DNA from: Bacteroidota bacterium
GTDB lineage: Bacteria > Bacteroidota > Bacteroidia > Chitinophagales > Saprospiraceae
Length of the DNA stretch: 55,962 bases
Direction of reading: 5' to 3'
Assembly (NCBI GenBank): GCA_024743405.1
Contig: JANSWP010000047.1
Span: 1-55,962, forward strand
The translations under genes were made by a program, and so were the position numbers. Shown here piece by piece: positions 35,787 through 43,855 of the stretch. Under the pieces are notes generated by a model that made no database searches, was not told the origin of the DNA, and was given only the letters and a program-made list of their open reading frames with translations. The first letter of the stretch is position 1, and every line of letters starts with the position of its first letter.

Positions 35787-37154
35787 TTAAATTCTTTCAA
35801 AATATCGCTTCCGCTCCCAATCCGTAACTGCCTCATTATAGGCTTCCATCTCTTTTTTGAAATGATGCACATAATGATTCACCACTTCCGCTCCGAAAGC
35901 TTTTTTTGCAAATTCACTTTTTTCAAAATTGGCTGTAGCTTCCCCTAAAGTATAAGCTACTCTAGGCAAATGTTTAGCTTCATAAATATCTCCTACAAAA
36001 ATTTCTGGTGGTTCGATTTGATTTTCTATACCATCCAAACCAGAGGCGATGGCTGCTGCATATGCCAAATAGGGATTACAATCCGCTCCCGGTATCCGAC
36101 ATTCAATTCTCAAACTTCGGCCTTTGCCAACTACCCTAAATCCAGCTGTCCGATTATCATAACTCCATGCTAAACGTGTTGGTGCCCAGGAACCATCAGC
36201 ATATCTTTTGTAAGAATTGACCGTTGGCGCATAAAATGGCATCAACTCCTGAACGTGAGCAATCCAACCACCCAAAAACCAACGAAATATATTGGAACAT
36301 TTGACAGGGCCTAGCTTTTCATCTCCCGCAAAAATATTATTTCCATTTTGAGCTAAACTCATATGAATATGACAACTTGAACCTGCCTTTTCTTTATCGA
36401 TTTTTGACATAAAAGTCACCGAAATCCCCATTTTATCGGCCAATTCTTTTAGACATTGTTTATATAAAACATGCCGATCCGCCATGTCTAAGGCTTCCGA
36501 ATATTTAATATTTAATTCATGCTGTCCAAGTCCCCATTCTCCTTTTGAATTTTCAACTGGAATGCCTGAATTTTTCAAATGTTTTCGGGCAGCAGCCGTA
36601 AAGTACTCTACCCTAGAACCCTGCATAATGTGATAATCTTCCAAATACCAACCCATTGGTTTTAGGTCGTGATAGTTCTTTTCAGCAGCTTCCCGGTAGG
36701 TATTTTCAAACATATAATATTCCAATTCAGAGGCTGCAAAACATTGATAATCAAAGTCTTTTAATTTTTTAATTTGCTTTTGCAATATCGAACGTGGCCC
36801 TACTGAAATAAAATCATGCGTTTTATCATTCACCAAATCACACAATACCAAAGCGGTTTTTTCTAACCAAGTTGCTTCTCTTAAAGTCGCTAAATCTGGG
36901 ACTAAATGAAAATCACCATAACCTAATTCCCAATTAGCAAACTGAAATCCCGGTATAGGTTCCATATCCATATCTGTCGTCAGCAAATAGTCGCAACCGT
37001 GGGTGCCATCATCTACCGTTTCCAAAAAAAATTCAGCATCGAAACGCTTGCCCATTAGGCGTCCATAATGATCCGTGAATGCGACAACAACTGTTTCGAT
37101 TGTTTCAGCTTTTACTTTTTCAGTGAGCTGAGATATGGTAAATAAACCTTTCAT
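35787..37154 (-). CDS. Glutamine synthetase-like gamma-glutamyl amine ligase
   Basis: This 455-residue enzyme belongs to the GS superfamily: FDAEFFLE near the N-terminus, ELEYYMF, a GQHELNIKYSEALDMADRHVLYK block, GSSCHIHMSL, and the C-terminal NPYLAYAAAIASGLDGIEN. The N-terminal VVAFTDHYGRLMGKRF is typical of GlnA3/GlnA4/PuuA-type ligases, which join glutamate to amines, rather than of housekeeping GlnA. The adenylylation and regulatory features of GlnA are absent. It lies downstream of an amine-type permease and upstream of two dehydrogenases and a GATase, so the amine is probably imported ethanolamine or a related amino alcohol. Substrate choice is inference from context. Confidence 0.85.
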   Translation of the reverse strand: MKGLFTISQLTEKVKAETIETVVVAFTDHYGRLMGKRFDAEFFLETVDDGTHGCDYLLTTDMDMEPIPGFQFANWELGYGDFHLVPDLATLREATWLEKTALVLCDLVNDKTHDFISVGPRSILQKQIKKLKDFDYQCFAASELEYYMFENTYREAAEKNYHDLKPMGWYLEDYHIMQGSRVEYFTAAARKHLKNSGIPVENSKGEWGLGQHELNIKYSEALDMADRHVLYKQCLKELADKMGISVTFMSKIDKEKAGSSCHIHMSLAQNGNNIFAGDEKLGPVKCSNIFRWFLGGWIAHVQELMPFYAPTVNSYKRYADGSWAPTRLAWSYDNRTAGFRVVGKGRSLRIECRIPGADCNPYLAYAAAIASGLDGIENQIEPPEIFVGDIYEAKHLPRVAYTLGEATANFEKSEFAKKAFGAEVVNHYVHHFKKEMEAYNEAVTDWERKRYFERI

Positions 37155-37166
37155 TTGATTGTTTTT

Positions 37167-37192
37167 AAGTGCTTCGACAAAAATAATTCGCC
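37167..37192. repeat. Solo arm of the AGTAAGTGCTTGGACA repeat end
   Basis: AAGTGCTTCGACAAAAATAA followed by TTCGCC matches the repeat end seen at 21992 and 43055 at about 20 of 25 positions. It lies in the leader of the glutamine-synthetase-like gene; no partner arm is present. Confidence 0.5.
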
Positions 37193-37205
37193 ATTTTATA
37201 GGCTA

Positions 37206-37240
37206 AGCCAATCAGATAATTTGAAATTATCTGATTGGCT
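37206..37240 (-). terminator. Perfect 17-bp palindrome overlapping the thioesterase stop codon
   Basis: AGCCAATCAGATAATTT (37206-37222) and its exact complement (37224-37240) surround a single G. It overlaps the stop codon of the thioesterase gene and lies between the two halves of the catabolic cluster. It lacks a strong T tract, so partial termination or a regulator site are both possible. Confidence 0.55.
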
Positions 37241-37664
37241 AGGGAGTTGGTAAATCAATCATTGATTCTAATTGCTTCTTTACTTCCTCTTCCAATTGTA
37301 TTGCTTTTCGAATTTTCGTATCAAAAACAACCCATTTAGCGATGGCATCAGAATGTACTTTTTTCGTTATAGAATGAATCATTTCATGTTGGATCGTGAC
37401 CACTTTATTTCCAACTCCTAAAACTTTCGTTTCAATATGAATAGGGTCATCTTCCAAGACTTCTTTCATATATCGAATATTCATCTGAACGTAAGCAAAC
37501 CCTTTATTTTGGGCTTTCATAGTTTGAAAATCTTGTCCCAAAGCGGCCATTAATTGACCTGATGCCATATCATATTTTGTTGTATAAAATTGGACATTCA
37601 TGTGCTCATTTGAATCTGTCTCTTGAGCCATGACCAATCCTCGATAAGTTTCTATTTTTGACAT
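37239..37664 (-). CDS. 4HBT-family acyl-CoA thioesterase-like hotdog protein
   Basis: This 141-residue single hotdog domain carries the signature AQETDSNEHMNVQFYTTKYD (D-x-N-x-H-M-N with the catalytic aspartate or asparagine region), FAYVQMNIRYMKEVLEDDPIHIETKVLG, and the paired strand KVVTIQHEMIH. Members hydrolyse acyl-CoA thioesters, sometimes in amine or carnitine catabolism where they recycle CoA. It lies 9 bp after the permease gene, so it is co-transcribed, and is separated from the ligase gene by a palindrome. Its place in a gamma-glutamyl pathway is not obvious, because no CoA intermediate is needed. Confidence 0.82.
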   Translation of the reverse strand: MSKIETYRGLVMAQETDSNEHMNVQFYTTKYDMASGQLMAALGQDFQTMKAQNKGFAYVQMNIRYMKEVLEDDPIHIETKVLGVGNKVVTIQHEMIHSITKKVHSDAIAKWVVFDTKIRKAIQLEEEVKKQLESMIDLPTP

Positions 37665-37673
37665 GATATTATT

Positions 37674-38993
37674 CTAATTCTCTTCCTGATAACTCATTCG
37701 AAACCACATATAAGCAACCAATAAAATGGCAAAATAAATTAATGCTAACGTTGGATTATAAACCGTAATTGCCAAAAAAGCGACGCTCGCAATAATCAAA
37801 GCTAAATATGGGGATAACGGATAAAGTGGGACTTTAAACGGTCTTTCCAAATCTGGTTCTTTCTTTCGTAAAACTAAAAGCGAAATCATGGAGATAATAT
37901 ATAAAGTCAATGCCCCAAAACAAGCTATTGTTATGACTTCTCCAGTTTTACCCGTAAACAGCGCAACAATGCCAATCAACATATTGACAATCAAAGCATT
38001 GGCAGGCGTCTTAAATTTCGAATGAACCTTGCCTAATCCCTTTGGCGCAAAACCAACTCTTCCAAATTCAAAAGTCGAACGCCCTGCAGCAAGAATAATT
38101 CCGTGAAAGGAAGCGACCAAACCGAACAACCCTATAACGCCTACAATTTTATATAAAACATGTCCTTCTCCAACCGTTTTTGCCATCGCCAATGGCAAAG
38201 GTGCGTCAGAAGGATATACACTTCCTGATGGAAAAACGATGGTTTCCCAACCGTCTGTTCCAACCGCAGAAGTAAAGGTCAACAAACACAAAATAACCAA
38301 AGTCAAAATCGCAGATCCAAACCCAATCATTACATTTCTTTGCGGGTTGATGGTCTCTTCGGCAACATTGGCGACGCCTTCAATAGCAAGAAAAAACCAA
38401 ATTGCAAAAGGTAATGCTGCAAAAACGCCTGTCCAACCATTGGGTAATGCATTTTTTTCGAGATTTGAATATTCAAAATGAGGGATGGTAGTGCCCGCAA
38501 AAATCAACAAACCAATAACTGCAATGACCGTAATAAATAACTCAAACGAAGCCGCTGCTTCCACTCCATAAATATTTAAACTGGTAAATAAAACATACGC
38601 TGAAATTGCAATGACAATAATAGGGATATCGGGCAAGAATGTTTGCACATAAGCTCCTATCGCAAAGGCAATAGCAGGAGGAGCAAAGATGAATTCAATA
38701 TTTTGTGCCATGCCTCCTAAGAAACCCCAATCTTTTCCCAATGCTCGAATAGAATAATCAAAAGCACCACCTGCTTTCGGAATTGCACAAGCTAATTCTG
38801 TATAACTAAACGTAAAAGTGAGGTACAAAATAATAATAAAAAAGGTGGCAATGGCCAATCCGAGGGTTCCACCCTTTTCAAGACCAAGATTCCAACCAAA
38901 ATACATTCCAGAAATTACGTATCCGACACCGAGTCCCCAAAGCATTAATGGTCCCAGGGTACGTTTGAGTTGATTTTCGTTTTTATTTGACAT
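37674..38993 (-). CDS. APC-family permease, ethanolamine permease type
   Basis: This 439-residue inner-membrane protein has about 12 hydrophobic segments and the amino acid-polyamine-organocation fold. The first segment, LGPLMLWGLGVGYVISGMYFGWNLG, and FTFSYTELACAIPKAGGAFDY followed by GGMAQNIEFIFAPPAIAFAIGAY are strongly reminiscent of ethanolamine permeases (Eat type). The E-rich loop GVANVAEETINPQRN is a family motif. It probably imports ethanolamine or a similar small amine. As the first gene of the minus-strand run it supplies the substrate for the downstream ligase. Subfamily assignment is from memory of the motif; another amino acid or amine remains possible. Confidence 0.78.
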   Translation of the reverse strand: MSNKNENQLKRTLGPLMLWGLGVGYVISGMYFGWNLGLEKGGTLGLAIATFFIIILYLTFTFSYTELACAIPKAGGAFDYSIRALGKDWGFLGGMAQNIEFIFAPPAIAFAIGAYVQTFLPDIPIIVIAISAYVLFTSLNIYGVEAAASFELFITVIAVIGLLIFAGTTIPHFEYSNLEKNALPNGWTGVFAALPFAIWFFLAIEGVANVAEETINPQRNVMIGFGSAILTLVILCLLTFTSAVGTDGWETIVFPSGSVYPSDAPLPLAMAKTVGEGHVLYKIVGVIGLFGLVASFHGIILAAGRSTFEFGRVGFAPKGLGKVHSKFKTPANALIVNMLIGIVALFTGKTGEVITIACFGALTLYIISMISLLVLRKKEPDLERPFKVPLYPLSPYLALIIASVAFLAITVYNPTLALIYFAILLVAYMWFRMSYQEEN

Positions 38994-39043
38994 TGGTTTT
39001 GAATTTGTAATGGCTAAATGTAGGGATTTTTAGGAAGAAATAA

Positions 39044-39077
39044 AGAAGGGGAATACCTACTTCAGCATTCCCCTTCT
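39044..39077 (-). terminator. Hairpin terminator after the LEA-like gene
   Basis: AGAAGGGGAAT and ATTCCCCTTCT form an 11-bp stem; on the minus strand it follows the gene ending at 39106 and leads into CTTTATTTC. Confidence 0.75.
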
Positions 39078-39105
39078 GAGATTTTTTTATAAATAAAAAT
39101 AAATC

Positions 39106-40248
39106 CTAATCTTCCACAATCGCATCATCAATCAATTCGTCGCCGTCGCCGTCGCCATCTTCAAAACCTTTCAATGTTCCCTCTATTTGCTTTGGCTTAT
39201 AATCAGGGTCTTTTTGAATGGTAATTTCACCCTCTTTCTTTTCAGGCTCCCCCTTCTTACCCGTTCCATGGTAATCTCCTTCTGCAAATTTCTCCGCCTT
39301 ATCCCAAAAACTATCATGCTTATCCATTTCACTGGATAAATCAGGACGTTCTTTTGAGAATTCTTTGTCAAAATCTGTTTTGCCTGAAACCTTATCCTCA
39401 ATTTTGTCAGCCATCGCTTTGGCTTTATCCATAATATTTTCCATCGTATCTCCAGACTTAGCTGCCTCCTCTTGAGCCTTTGCCATCAAATCATCTTTAG
39501 CTTTCAAAATTTTTGAGCCTAAATCTTCCGCAATCCCACCAGCTTTTTCAAGCGCATCGCCACCTTTATCCAAGACAACACCTCCTACCTTTTCAGCCGT
39601 TTCGCCAAATTTCTCCATGAATTGTTCTCCTGCATCTAAGACCTTATCCCCTACATTTTCTGCAACATCTTTAGCTGCATTGACAACAGGATTTTTGTCA
39701 ATTGCCTCTCCGACGTCCTTAGCTGTTTTTTTGAGGGTATTCATAATATTCTCCCCAGATTTCATCATCTCCTCTCCTATTGTTCCAGCAAGAGGCTGGG
39801 TTCCTACATCTGCTTTTTTACCAGTAATTGGGTTTTTCGGAATATATTCTTCTTTCAAATTTGATGGTTCATCCTCTGTTTCAGTTTTATTCATTATTTC
39901 ATCCATAATATCATCTGCACTTTTAGTTTCCTTGCTACCAAAGACTTTTTCACTCACATCCTCCGCAAAATCTGAGGCTTTTTCATAAGCTTCACTCGCT
40001 TTTTCTTTAGCAATTTTACCGTATTCATCAGCTTTCTCTTTGGCAATTTCGTAAGCTTCTTCCGCTTTTTGTTTGGCGATATCGCCAGCATCACTTAATT
40101 GATCTTTTGCACCATCGACTATATCTTCTGCCTTTTCTTTGATATCTTCTCCTACCTCTTTTCCCGCTTTAACCACTTTATTTCCAGCAGATTTTGCGAC
40201 TGATTTTTGAGCAAAAAATAAGCGTTTGAAATCATTTATTATTCCCAT
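39106..40248 (-). CDS. LEA-like hydrophilic amphipathic-helix protein
   Basis: This 380-residue protein is very rich in K, E, D and A, with repeated 11-residue-like amphipathic segments (AKQKAEEAYEIAKEKADEYG, IAKEKASEAYEKASDFAEDV, AKDVAENVGDKVLDAGEQF). This composition and periodicity match group 3 LEA and related stress-protection or apolipoprotein-like proteins, which are disordered in water and helical on membranes or on drying. A short, less charged N-terminus (IINDFKRLFFAQ) precedes the repeats; there is no signal peptide. A C-terminal tail is acidic (GDGDGDELIDDAIVED). It is monocistronic. A role in desiccation or salt tolerance is inference from composition. Confidence 0.75.
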   Translation of the reverse strand: MGIINDFKRLFFAQKSVAKSAGNKVVKAGKEVGEDIKEKAEDIVDGAKDQLSDAGDIAKQKAEEAYEIAKEKADEYGKIAKEKASEAYEKASDFAEDVSEKVFGSKETKSADDIMDEIMNKTETEDEPSNLKEEYIPKNPITGKKADVGTQPLAGTIGEEMMKSGENIMNTLKKTAKDVGEAIDKNPVVNAAKDVAENVGDKVLDAGEQFMEKFGETAEKVGGVVLDKGGDALEKAGGIAEDLGSKILKAKDDLMAKAQEEAAKSGDTMENIMDKAKAMADKIEDKVSGKTDFDKEFSKERPDLSSEMDKHDSFWDKAEKFAEGDYHGTGKKGEPEKKEGEITIQKDPDYKPKQIEGTLKGFEDGDGDGDELIDDAIVED

Positions 40249-40389
40249 TTCTATTCTTGATTTTTGATTTATAAATAATGATTCTGAATCACTGAAGATC
40301 AGTTATTTCCACAATTGGAAGGCAATTTAAGAGTTATTTAGAAAACTTGTTAAAAAATGTTTTGTCAAGCATTACATATTATAATATCG

Positions 40390-40397
40390 TAACTTTG
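40390..40397 (+). promoter_or_regulatory. Bacteroidota -7 promoter box for pyrophosphatase
   Basis: TAACTTTG followed by CGCCC, 83 bp before the pyrophosphatase start; a TTTTG lies about 25 bp upstream. Confidence 0.6.
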
Positions 40398-40479
40398 CGC
40401 CCTTTTAAAAATGAGGTATTTGAATATCCCCAAAATGAGATAACTCAAAACGCTCTAAATCAACAATTTAAAACTGAAT

Positions 40480-41208
40480 ATGGGTCAAGAAGCATTTGAT
40501 AAAATATGGAAAATGATAGGATTGCGCTACAAATCGCATCCATGGCACGGCGTTGATATTGGTCAAAATGCCCCTGAAGTCGTAAGAGCTTTTATTGAAG
40601 TTATCCCTTCGGATACCGTAAAATATGAAGTAGATAAGAAATCAGGGTATTTAATGATCGATAGACCTCAAAAGTTTTCGAATATTGTTCCCGCATTATA
40701 TGGTTTTGTACCACAAACGATTTGCCGAGAGGAAGTCGCAGAATTCTGTATGGAAAAAACAGGTCGAGACAACATCATTGGCGATGATGATCCTTTAGAC
40801 ATTTGTGTATTGACCGAGCGCGAAATCACCCATGGAAATATCATCGTAAGTGCTGTTCCAATTGGAGGGTTTCGAATGATCGATGGAGGTGAGGCAGATG
40901 ATAAAATTATTGCAGTTTTAAAAAACGATGAGGTCTATAGTAACTGGGAAGATATTTCAGATTTACCCCCATCCATTTTAAATCGCTTGCAACATTATTT
41001 CCTGACGTACAAACAGCTACCTGGTAAAGAAGAACCCAAATGTGAGATCCCGCATATTTACGGCAAAGAGGAAGCATTTGAGGTCATTCGACGAAGTCAA
41101 AATGACTATCAAAAAATTTATGGAAATCTCGAAGAAGTGATGTCTATGACATTAGTGCAAGCGATGAATTTTGGGAAACAGCAACAGGATATTTTAAAGG
41201 GACTTTGA
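40480..41208 (+). CDS. ppa: Inorganic pyrophosphatase (family I)
   Basis: This 242-residue soluble enzyme hydrolyses pyrophosphate to phosphate. The metal-binding signature D-D-D-P-L-D lies at 102-107 (GDDDPLDICVL). SGYLMIDRP, ALYGFVPQT and the later EADDKIIAVL are conserved active-site strands. It is longer than the E. coli enzyme (about 175) because of N- and C-terminal extensions common in Bacteroidota. The enzyme drives biosynthetic reactions by removing pyrophosphate. It has its own -7 box at 40390 and a hairpin about 105 bp after the stop codon. Confidence 0.92.
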   Translation: MGQEAFDKIWKMIGLRYKSHPWHGVDIGQNAPEVVRAFIEVIPSDTVKYEVDKKSGYLMIDRPQKFSNIVPALYGFVPQTICREEVAEFCMEKTGRDNIIGDDDPLDICVLTEREITHGNIIVSAVPIGGFRMIDGGEADDKIIAVLKNDEVYSNWEDISDLPPSILNRLQHYFLTYKQLPGKEEPKCEIPHIYGKEEAFEVIRRSQNDYQKIYGNLEEVMSMTLVQAMNFGKQQQDILKGL

Positions 41209-41314
41209 TTCAACAGACAATTTTGAGTGTCCCGTTAAATAAAGTATTCAGCTTTCCAAAACAGAATTATCTTCAACATTAAAAATTCCTATCTTTAGGA
41301 TATATTACAAACAT

Positions 41315-41353
41315 AACCTTTCCAAAAACTAATAATTTTGGGGAAGGTTTTTT
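41315..41353 (+). terminator. Hairpin terminator between pyrophosphatase and lipoprotein genes
   Basis: AACCTTTCC at 41315-41323 pairs with GGGAAGGTT and runs into TTTTTT. It ends only 14 bp before the next start codon, so it could also act on that gene's leader. Confidence 0.65.
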
Positions 41354-41366
41354 AAGTTTTTTGATC

Positions 41367-42356
41367 ATGAAAGCCATTCAATCATTTTTTTTCCTTTCTA
41401 TCTTTTCTCTTTTTCTTTCGTGCGATGGCGATGGAACCTCTAATCATAACCCTAATGTACCAGATTCCCAAAATTCAAACACGATTTCTGAACCAGCTGA
41501 TAATCAAACAGATACAGCACCAATTACCAATACTACTTTAGAAGTTCCAAAATGTGAGGTGGCTGGAACAGTACTCGATGGCAATGTTTTTTGGGCGAAA
41601 GAAGCGAATCTATTAGTATGTGTGGCGGCAAACGAAGAAACAAAAGATGCCGAATTAGGGGATAGTCACCGAATATTAGAAATTTATGATGGAAGCACCT
41701 GCGAACTAATCGAAAAGAAGATTTTACCCATTAATGTAAGCCCTGATTTTGCTTATAAAATTGCGGATATCACCTATAATAATTTGAATCAGATTGTGGC
41801 CATTGTAGGGTTTAATTCGGTCTATTGTTACAATGCCAAAACCCAAATATTATCTGAAAGTTTGACACCTCAATTTCTCAATGAAAGATTTGTAGAAGAT
41901 GCACAATCTGGCAGGATCGATCACATAGAAGTATGGGAAAATTATTTGATTGGATATGCCCAAGATATGGGAACCTTTGTTTTTGATTTGACTGGAAATA
42001 CACCTAAATCATTAGAACCTTTTGCTGAATTTGAAATTTCCGAAGGTGAATTATATAATTCAATGTTCCTATTGAAATCTGGTGAAAATGCCTATCAGAT
42101 TATTCTGCCTCAATTTGATTTTGATTCAGAGAAGTTATCTATTGAATCTTTATTTAAGGAGCCAAAAAACTTGGATACCGAGATGAATAAACGATACCGA
42201 AATAACCGTTTTATCATTTTGAAAGAAAATACAACTAACGATCAAACGCCAATTGCTGTTGACATGAAGACCATGCAAAAAGTTGATTTACCTGTGGACA
42301 TATTGAAGAAAAAGAATACAGAAATTTTGGAGTGGTTAAAGGCTCAAAACCAGTAA
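41367..42356 (+). CDS. Hypothetical lipoprotein
   Basis: This 329-residue protein starts at ATG 41367 (an in-frame TTG at 41361 is less likely) with a lipoprotein signal ending FLFLSCDGDG. An ~35-residue N/D/T-rich linker follows the lipidated cysteine, then a globular part with propeller-like strands (RILEIYDGSTCELIEKKILP, NQIVAIVGFNSVYCYNAK, NYLIGYAQDMGTFVFDL). I do not recognise a family. It is probably anchored on the outer membrane. It lies between pyrophosphatase and a DUF1579-like secreted protein, both in the same direction, with gaps too large for an obvious operon. Confidence 0.7.
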   Translation: MKAIQSFFFLSIFSLFLSCDGDGTSNHNPNVPDSQNSNTISEPADNQTDTAPITNTTLEVPKCEVAGTVLDGNVFWAKEANLLVCVAANEETKDAELGDSHRILEIYDGSTCELIEKKILPINVSPDFAYKIADITYNNLNQIVAIVGFNSVYCYNAKTQILSESLTPQFLNERFVEDAQSGRIDHIEVWENYLIGYAQDMGTFVFDLTGNTPKSLEPFAEFEISEGELYNSMFLLKSGENAYQIILPQFDFDSEKLSIESLFKEPKNLDTEMNKRYRNNRFIILKENTTNDQTPIAVDMKTMQKVDLPVDILKKKNTEILEWLKAQNQ

Positions 42357-42437
42357 TTTCAATCACAAAACGAACTAATCACAACAATTTCAAACAGTGT
42401 TTTTCAAAATTGGTGTTCTTTTGTACTAAAAAAGAAT

Positions 42438-43028
42438 ATGATTTTGAAAAATACTGTTTTCATTTTTGGGCTATGCCTCCTTCCTATTTTCTCATTTTCT
42501 CAAATTGATGTCTCTTGGATTCAGTATGAGCCAAACCCCGCCAAACCTTATGGTGATTTAAATCCAAATGCACCTGAGCAAGTCGCTGACTTTAGACCGA
42601 TGATTGGTCAAAGTGAATGCAAAAGTGTTAGTCGAAACCCTGACGGTTCTTGGCAAGATACCGTTGACATGCTTTGGCAATTTAAATATATCATGAATGG
42701 AACTGCCGTTCAGGATGAAGTTTGGAGAGGTAACGATTTGTTTGCCGGCAGTATTCGACAATATCATGCAGATAGTGCCCAATGGGTCGTTTCTTATTTT
42801 AGTTATCCTAGCGTACCCTATACACCGAATGTTTGGCATGGCAATAAAAAAGACAATGAAATAATCTTAACCAAACCTCAAAAAGCACCCAATGGCATGA
42901 ATGGGTCGTCAACTCTAACCTTTTACGATATCAATTTTTATGAATTTAAATGGAAAGGGGCATGGGTGAGTGAAGATGGAACAACTGAATATCCTTTTTG
43001 GATGATTGATTGTAAAAAAAGAGAGTAA
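42438..43028 (+). CDS. Secreted DUF1579-like protein
   Basis: This 196-residue protein has a signal peptide (VFIFGLCLLPIFSFSQ) and a calycin-like beta barrel of the DUF1579 type: FRPMIGQSECKSVSRNPDGS, then DTVDMLWQFKYIMNGTAVQDEVW, a matching strand order and the closing TEYPFWMIDC. Such proteins are found in the envelope or periplasm; their ligands are unknown. It lies 81 bp after the preceding lipoprotein gene. The cloverleaf repeat begins 26 bp after its stop codon and may supply its transcript end. Confidence 0.7.
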   Translation: MILKNTVFIFGLCLLPIFSFSQIDVSWIQYEPNPAKPYGDLNPNAPEQVADFRPMIGQSECKSVSRNPDGSWQDTVDMLWQFKYIMNGTAVQDEVWRGNDLFAGSIRQYHADSAQWVVSYFSYPSVPYTPNVWHGNKKDNEIILTKPQKAPNGMNGSSTLTFYDINFYEFKWKGAWVSEDGTTEYPFWMIDCKKRE

Positions 43029-43054
43029 AAAGGATCGAATATGAAACAAGAGAT

Positions 43055-43274
43055 AAGTAAGTGCTTGGACAAAATCAAGTTATAGATTACTGGAGCATTG
43101 CCCCAAAGCGACTCGCTCCAGTAAATGGTGATTTTGGAGGGGAGTCCAATTAAAAAAGCTGATTTTCAGCTTTTTTAATTGGACTCCCCTCCAAGCTTCC
43201 TCTACTGCAACGGGCGCCTTTGGCGCGGTGTTGCAGTATTTAAGTGTAACTTATTTCTGTCCAAGCACTTACTT
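43055..43274. repeat. Cloverleaf palindromic element, complete copy
   Basis: A closing stem pairs 43055-43082 (AAGTAAGTGCTTGGACA..., AAGTTA) with 43247-43274. Inside are three hairpins: ACTGGAGC/GCTCCAGT (43087-43124), a perfect 29-bp stem with a TTT loop (43134-43194), and ACTGCAAC/GTTGCAGT (43204-43237, inner GCGCC/GGCGC). No ORF fits. The left 130 bp match the inverted copy at 1-129. It separates two convergent genes, so the central hairpin may also end transcription. Confidence 0.88.
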
Positions 43275-43303
43275 ACTTATCCCTTGTTTCTGCATTTCGG
43301 CGA

Positions 43304-43855
43304 CTAATCCTCTACCTCCACAATCATCTCAATTTCAACAGCGATGTTTCGTGGTAAAGACCCCATCCCAACAGCTGCTCTTGCATGTTTTCCTTTCTCG
43401 CCAAAGACCTCAACCATAAAATCGGAAAAACCATTGACTACCTCTGGTTGATCACCAAATCCAGGGATAGCGTTAACCATTCCAGTGACTTTTACGATTC
43501 TTTTCACTTTATTCAAATCACCAATTTCAGCTTTTAAAGCAGCTAATTGCTGAATACCCGTAAGGCGTGCTGCTGCATATCCTTCTTCGACCGTCAAATC
43601 CTTTCCAACTTGACCTGTAATATAAGTTCCATCTTCTTTTTTGGGTCCTTTGCCCGCCATAAAAACTAAGTTTCCTGTTCGGACAGCATTTACATAATTG
43701 GCTACAGGTGCGCCTGCATTTGGGAGTGTAATGCCCATTTCAGTAAGTTTTGCCTCAATATCTGGGTCGCCAGTTTGAGCTTTGGCAGTTTCTACTTTTG
43801 GTTGGTTGCAAGCAATCACCAAGACACTAAAAATCAAAAAGATAAATGTTCGCAT
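43304..43855 (-). CDS. Lipoprotein-targeted RidA-family protein
   Basis: This 183-residue protein has a lipoprotein signal (FLIFSVLVIACNQ) followed by a Rid/YjgF domain: NYVNAVRTGNLVFMAGKGP, TVEEGYAAARLTGIQQLAAL, VKVTGMVNAIPGFGDQPEVV, and the C-terminal HARAAVGMGSLPRNIAVEIEMI. The conserved arginine that binds the imine carboxylate in RidA is present in HARAAVG. Cytosolic RidA removes reactive enamines made by PLP enzymes; here the same fold would sit in the envelope, where its role is unknown. Export of a RidA domain is a recurring Bacteroidota feature. It is monocistronic and converges on the cloverleaf element. Confidence 0.85.
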   Translation of the reverse strand: MRTFIFLIFSVLVIACNQPKVETAKAQTGDPDIEAKLTEMGITLPNAGAPVANYVNAVRTGNLVFMAGKGPKKEDGTYITGQVGKDLTVEEGYAAARLTGIQQLAALKAEIGDLNKVKRIVKVTGMVNAIPGFGDQPEVVNGFSDFMVEVFGEKGKHARAAVGMGSLPRNIAVEIEMIVEVED

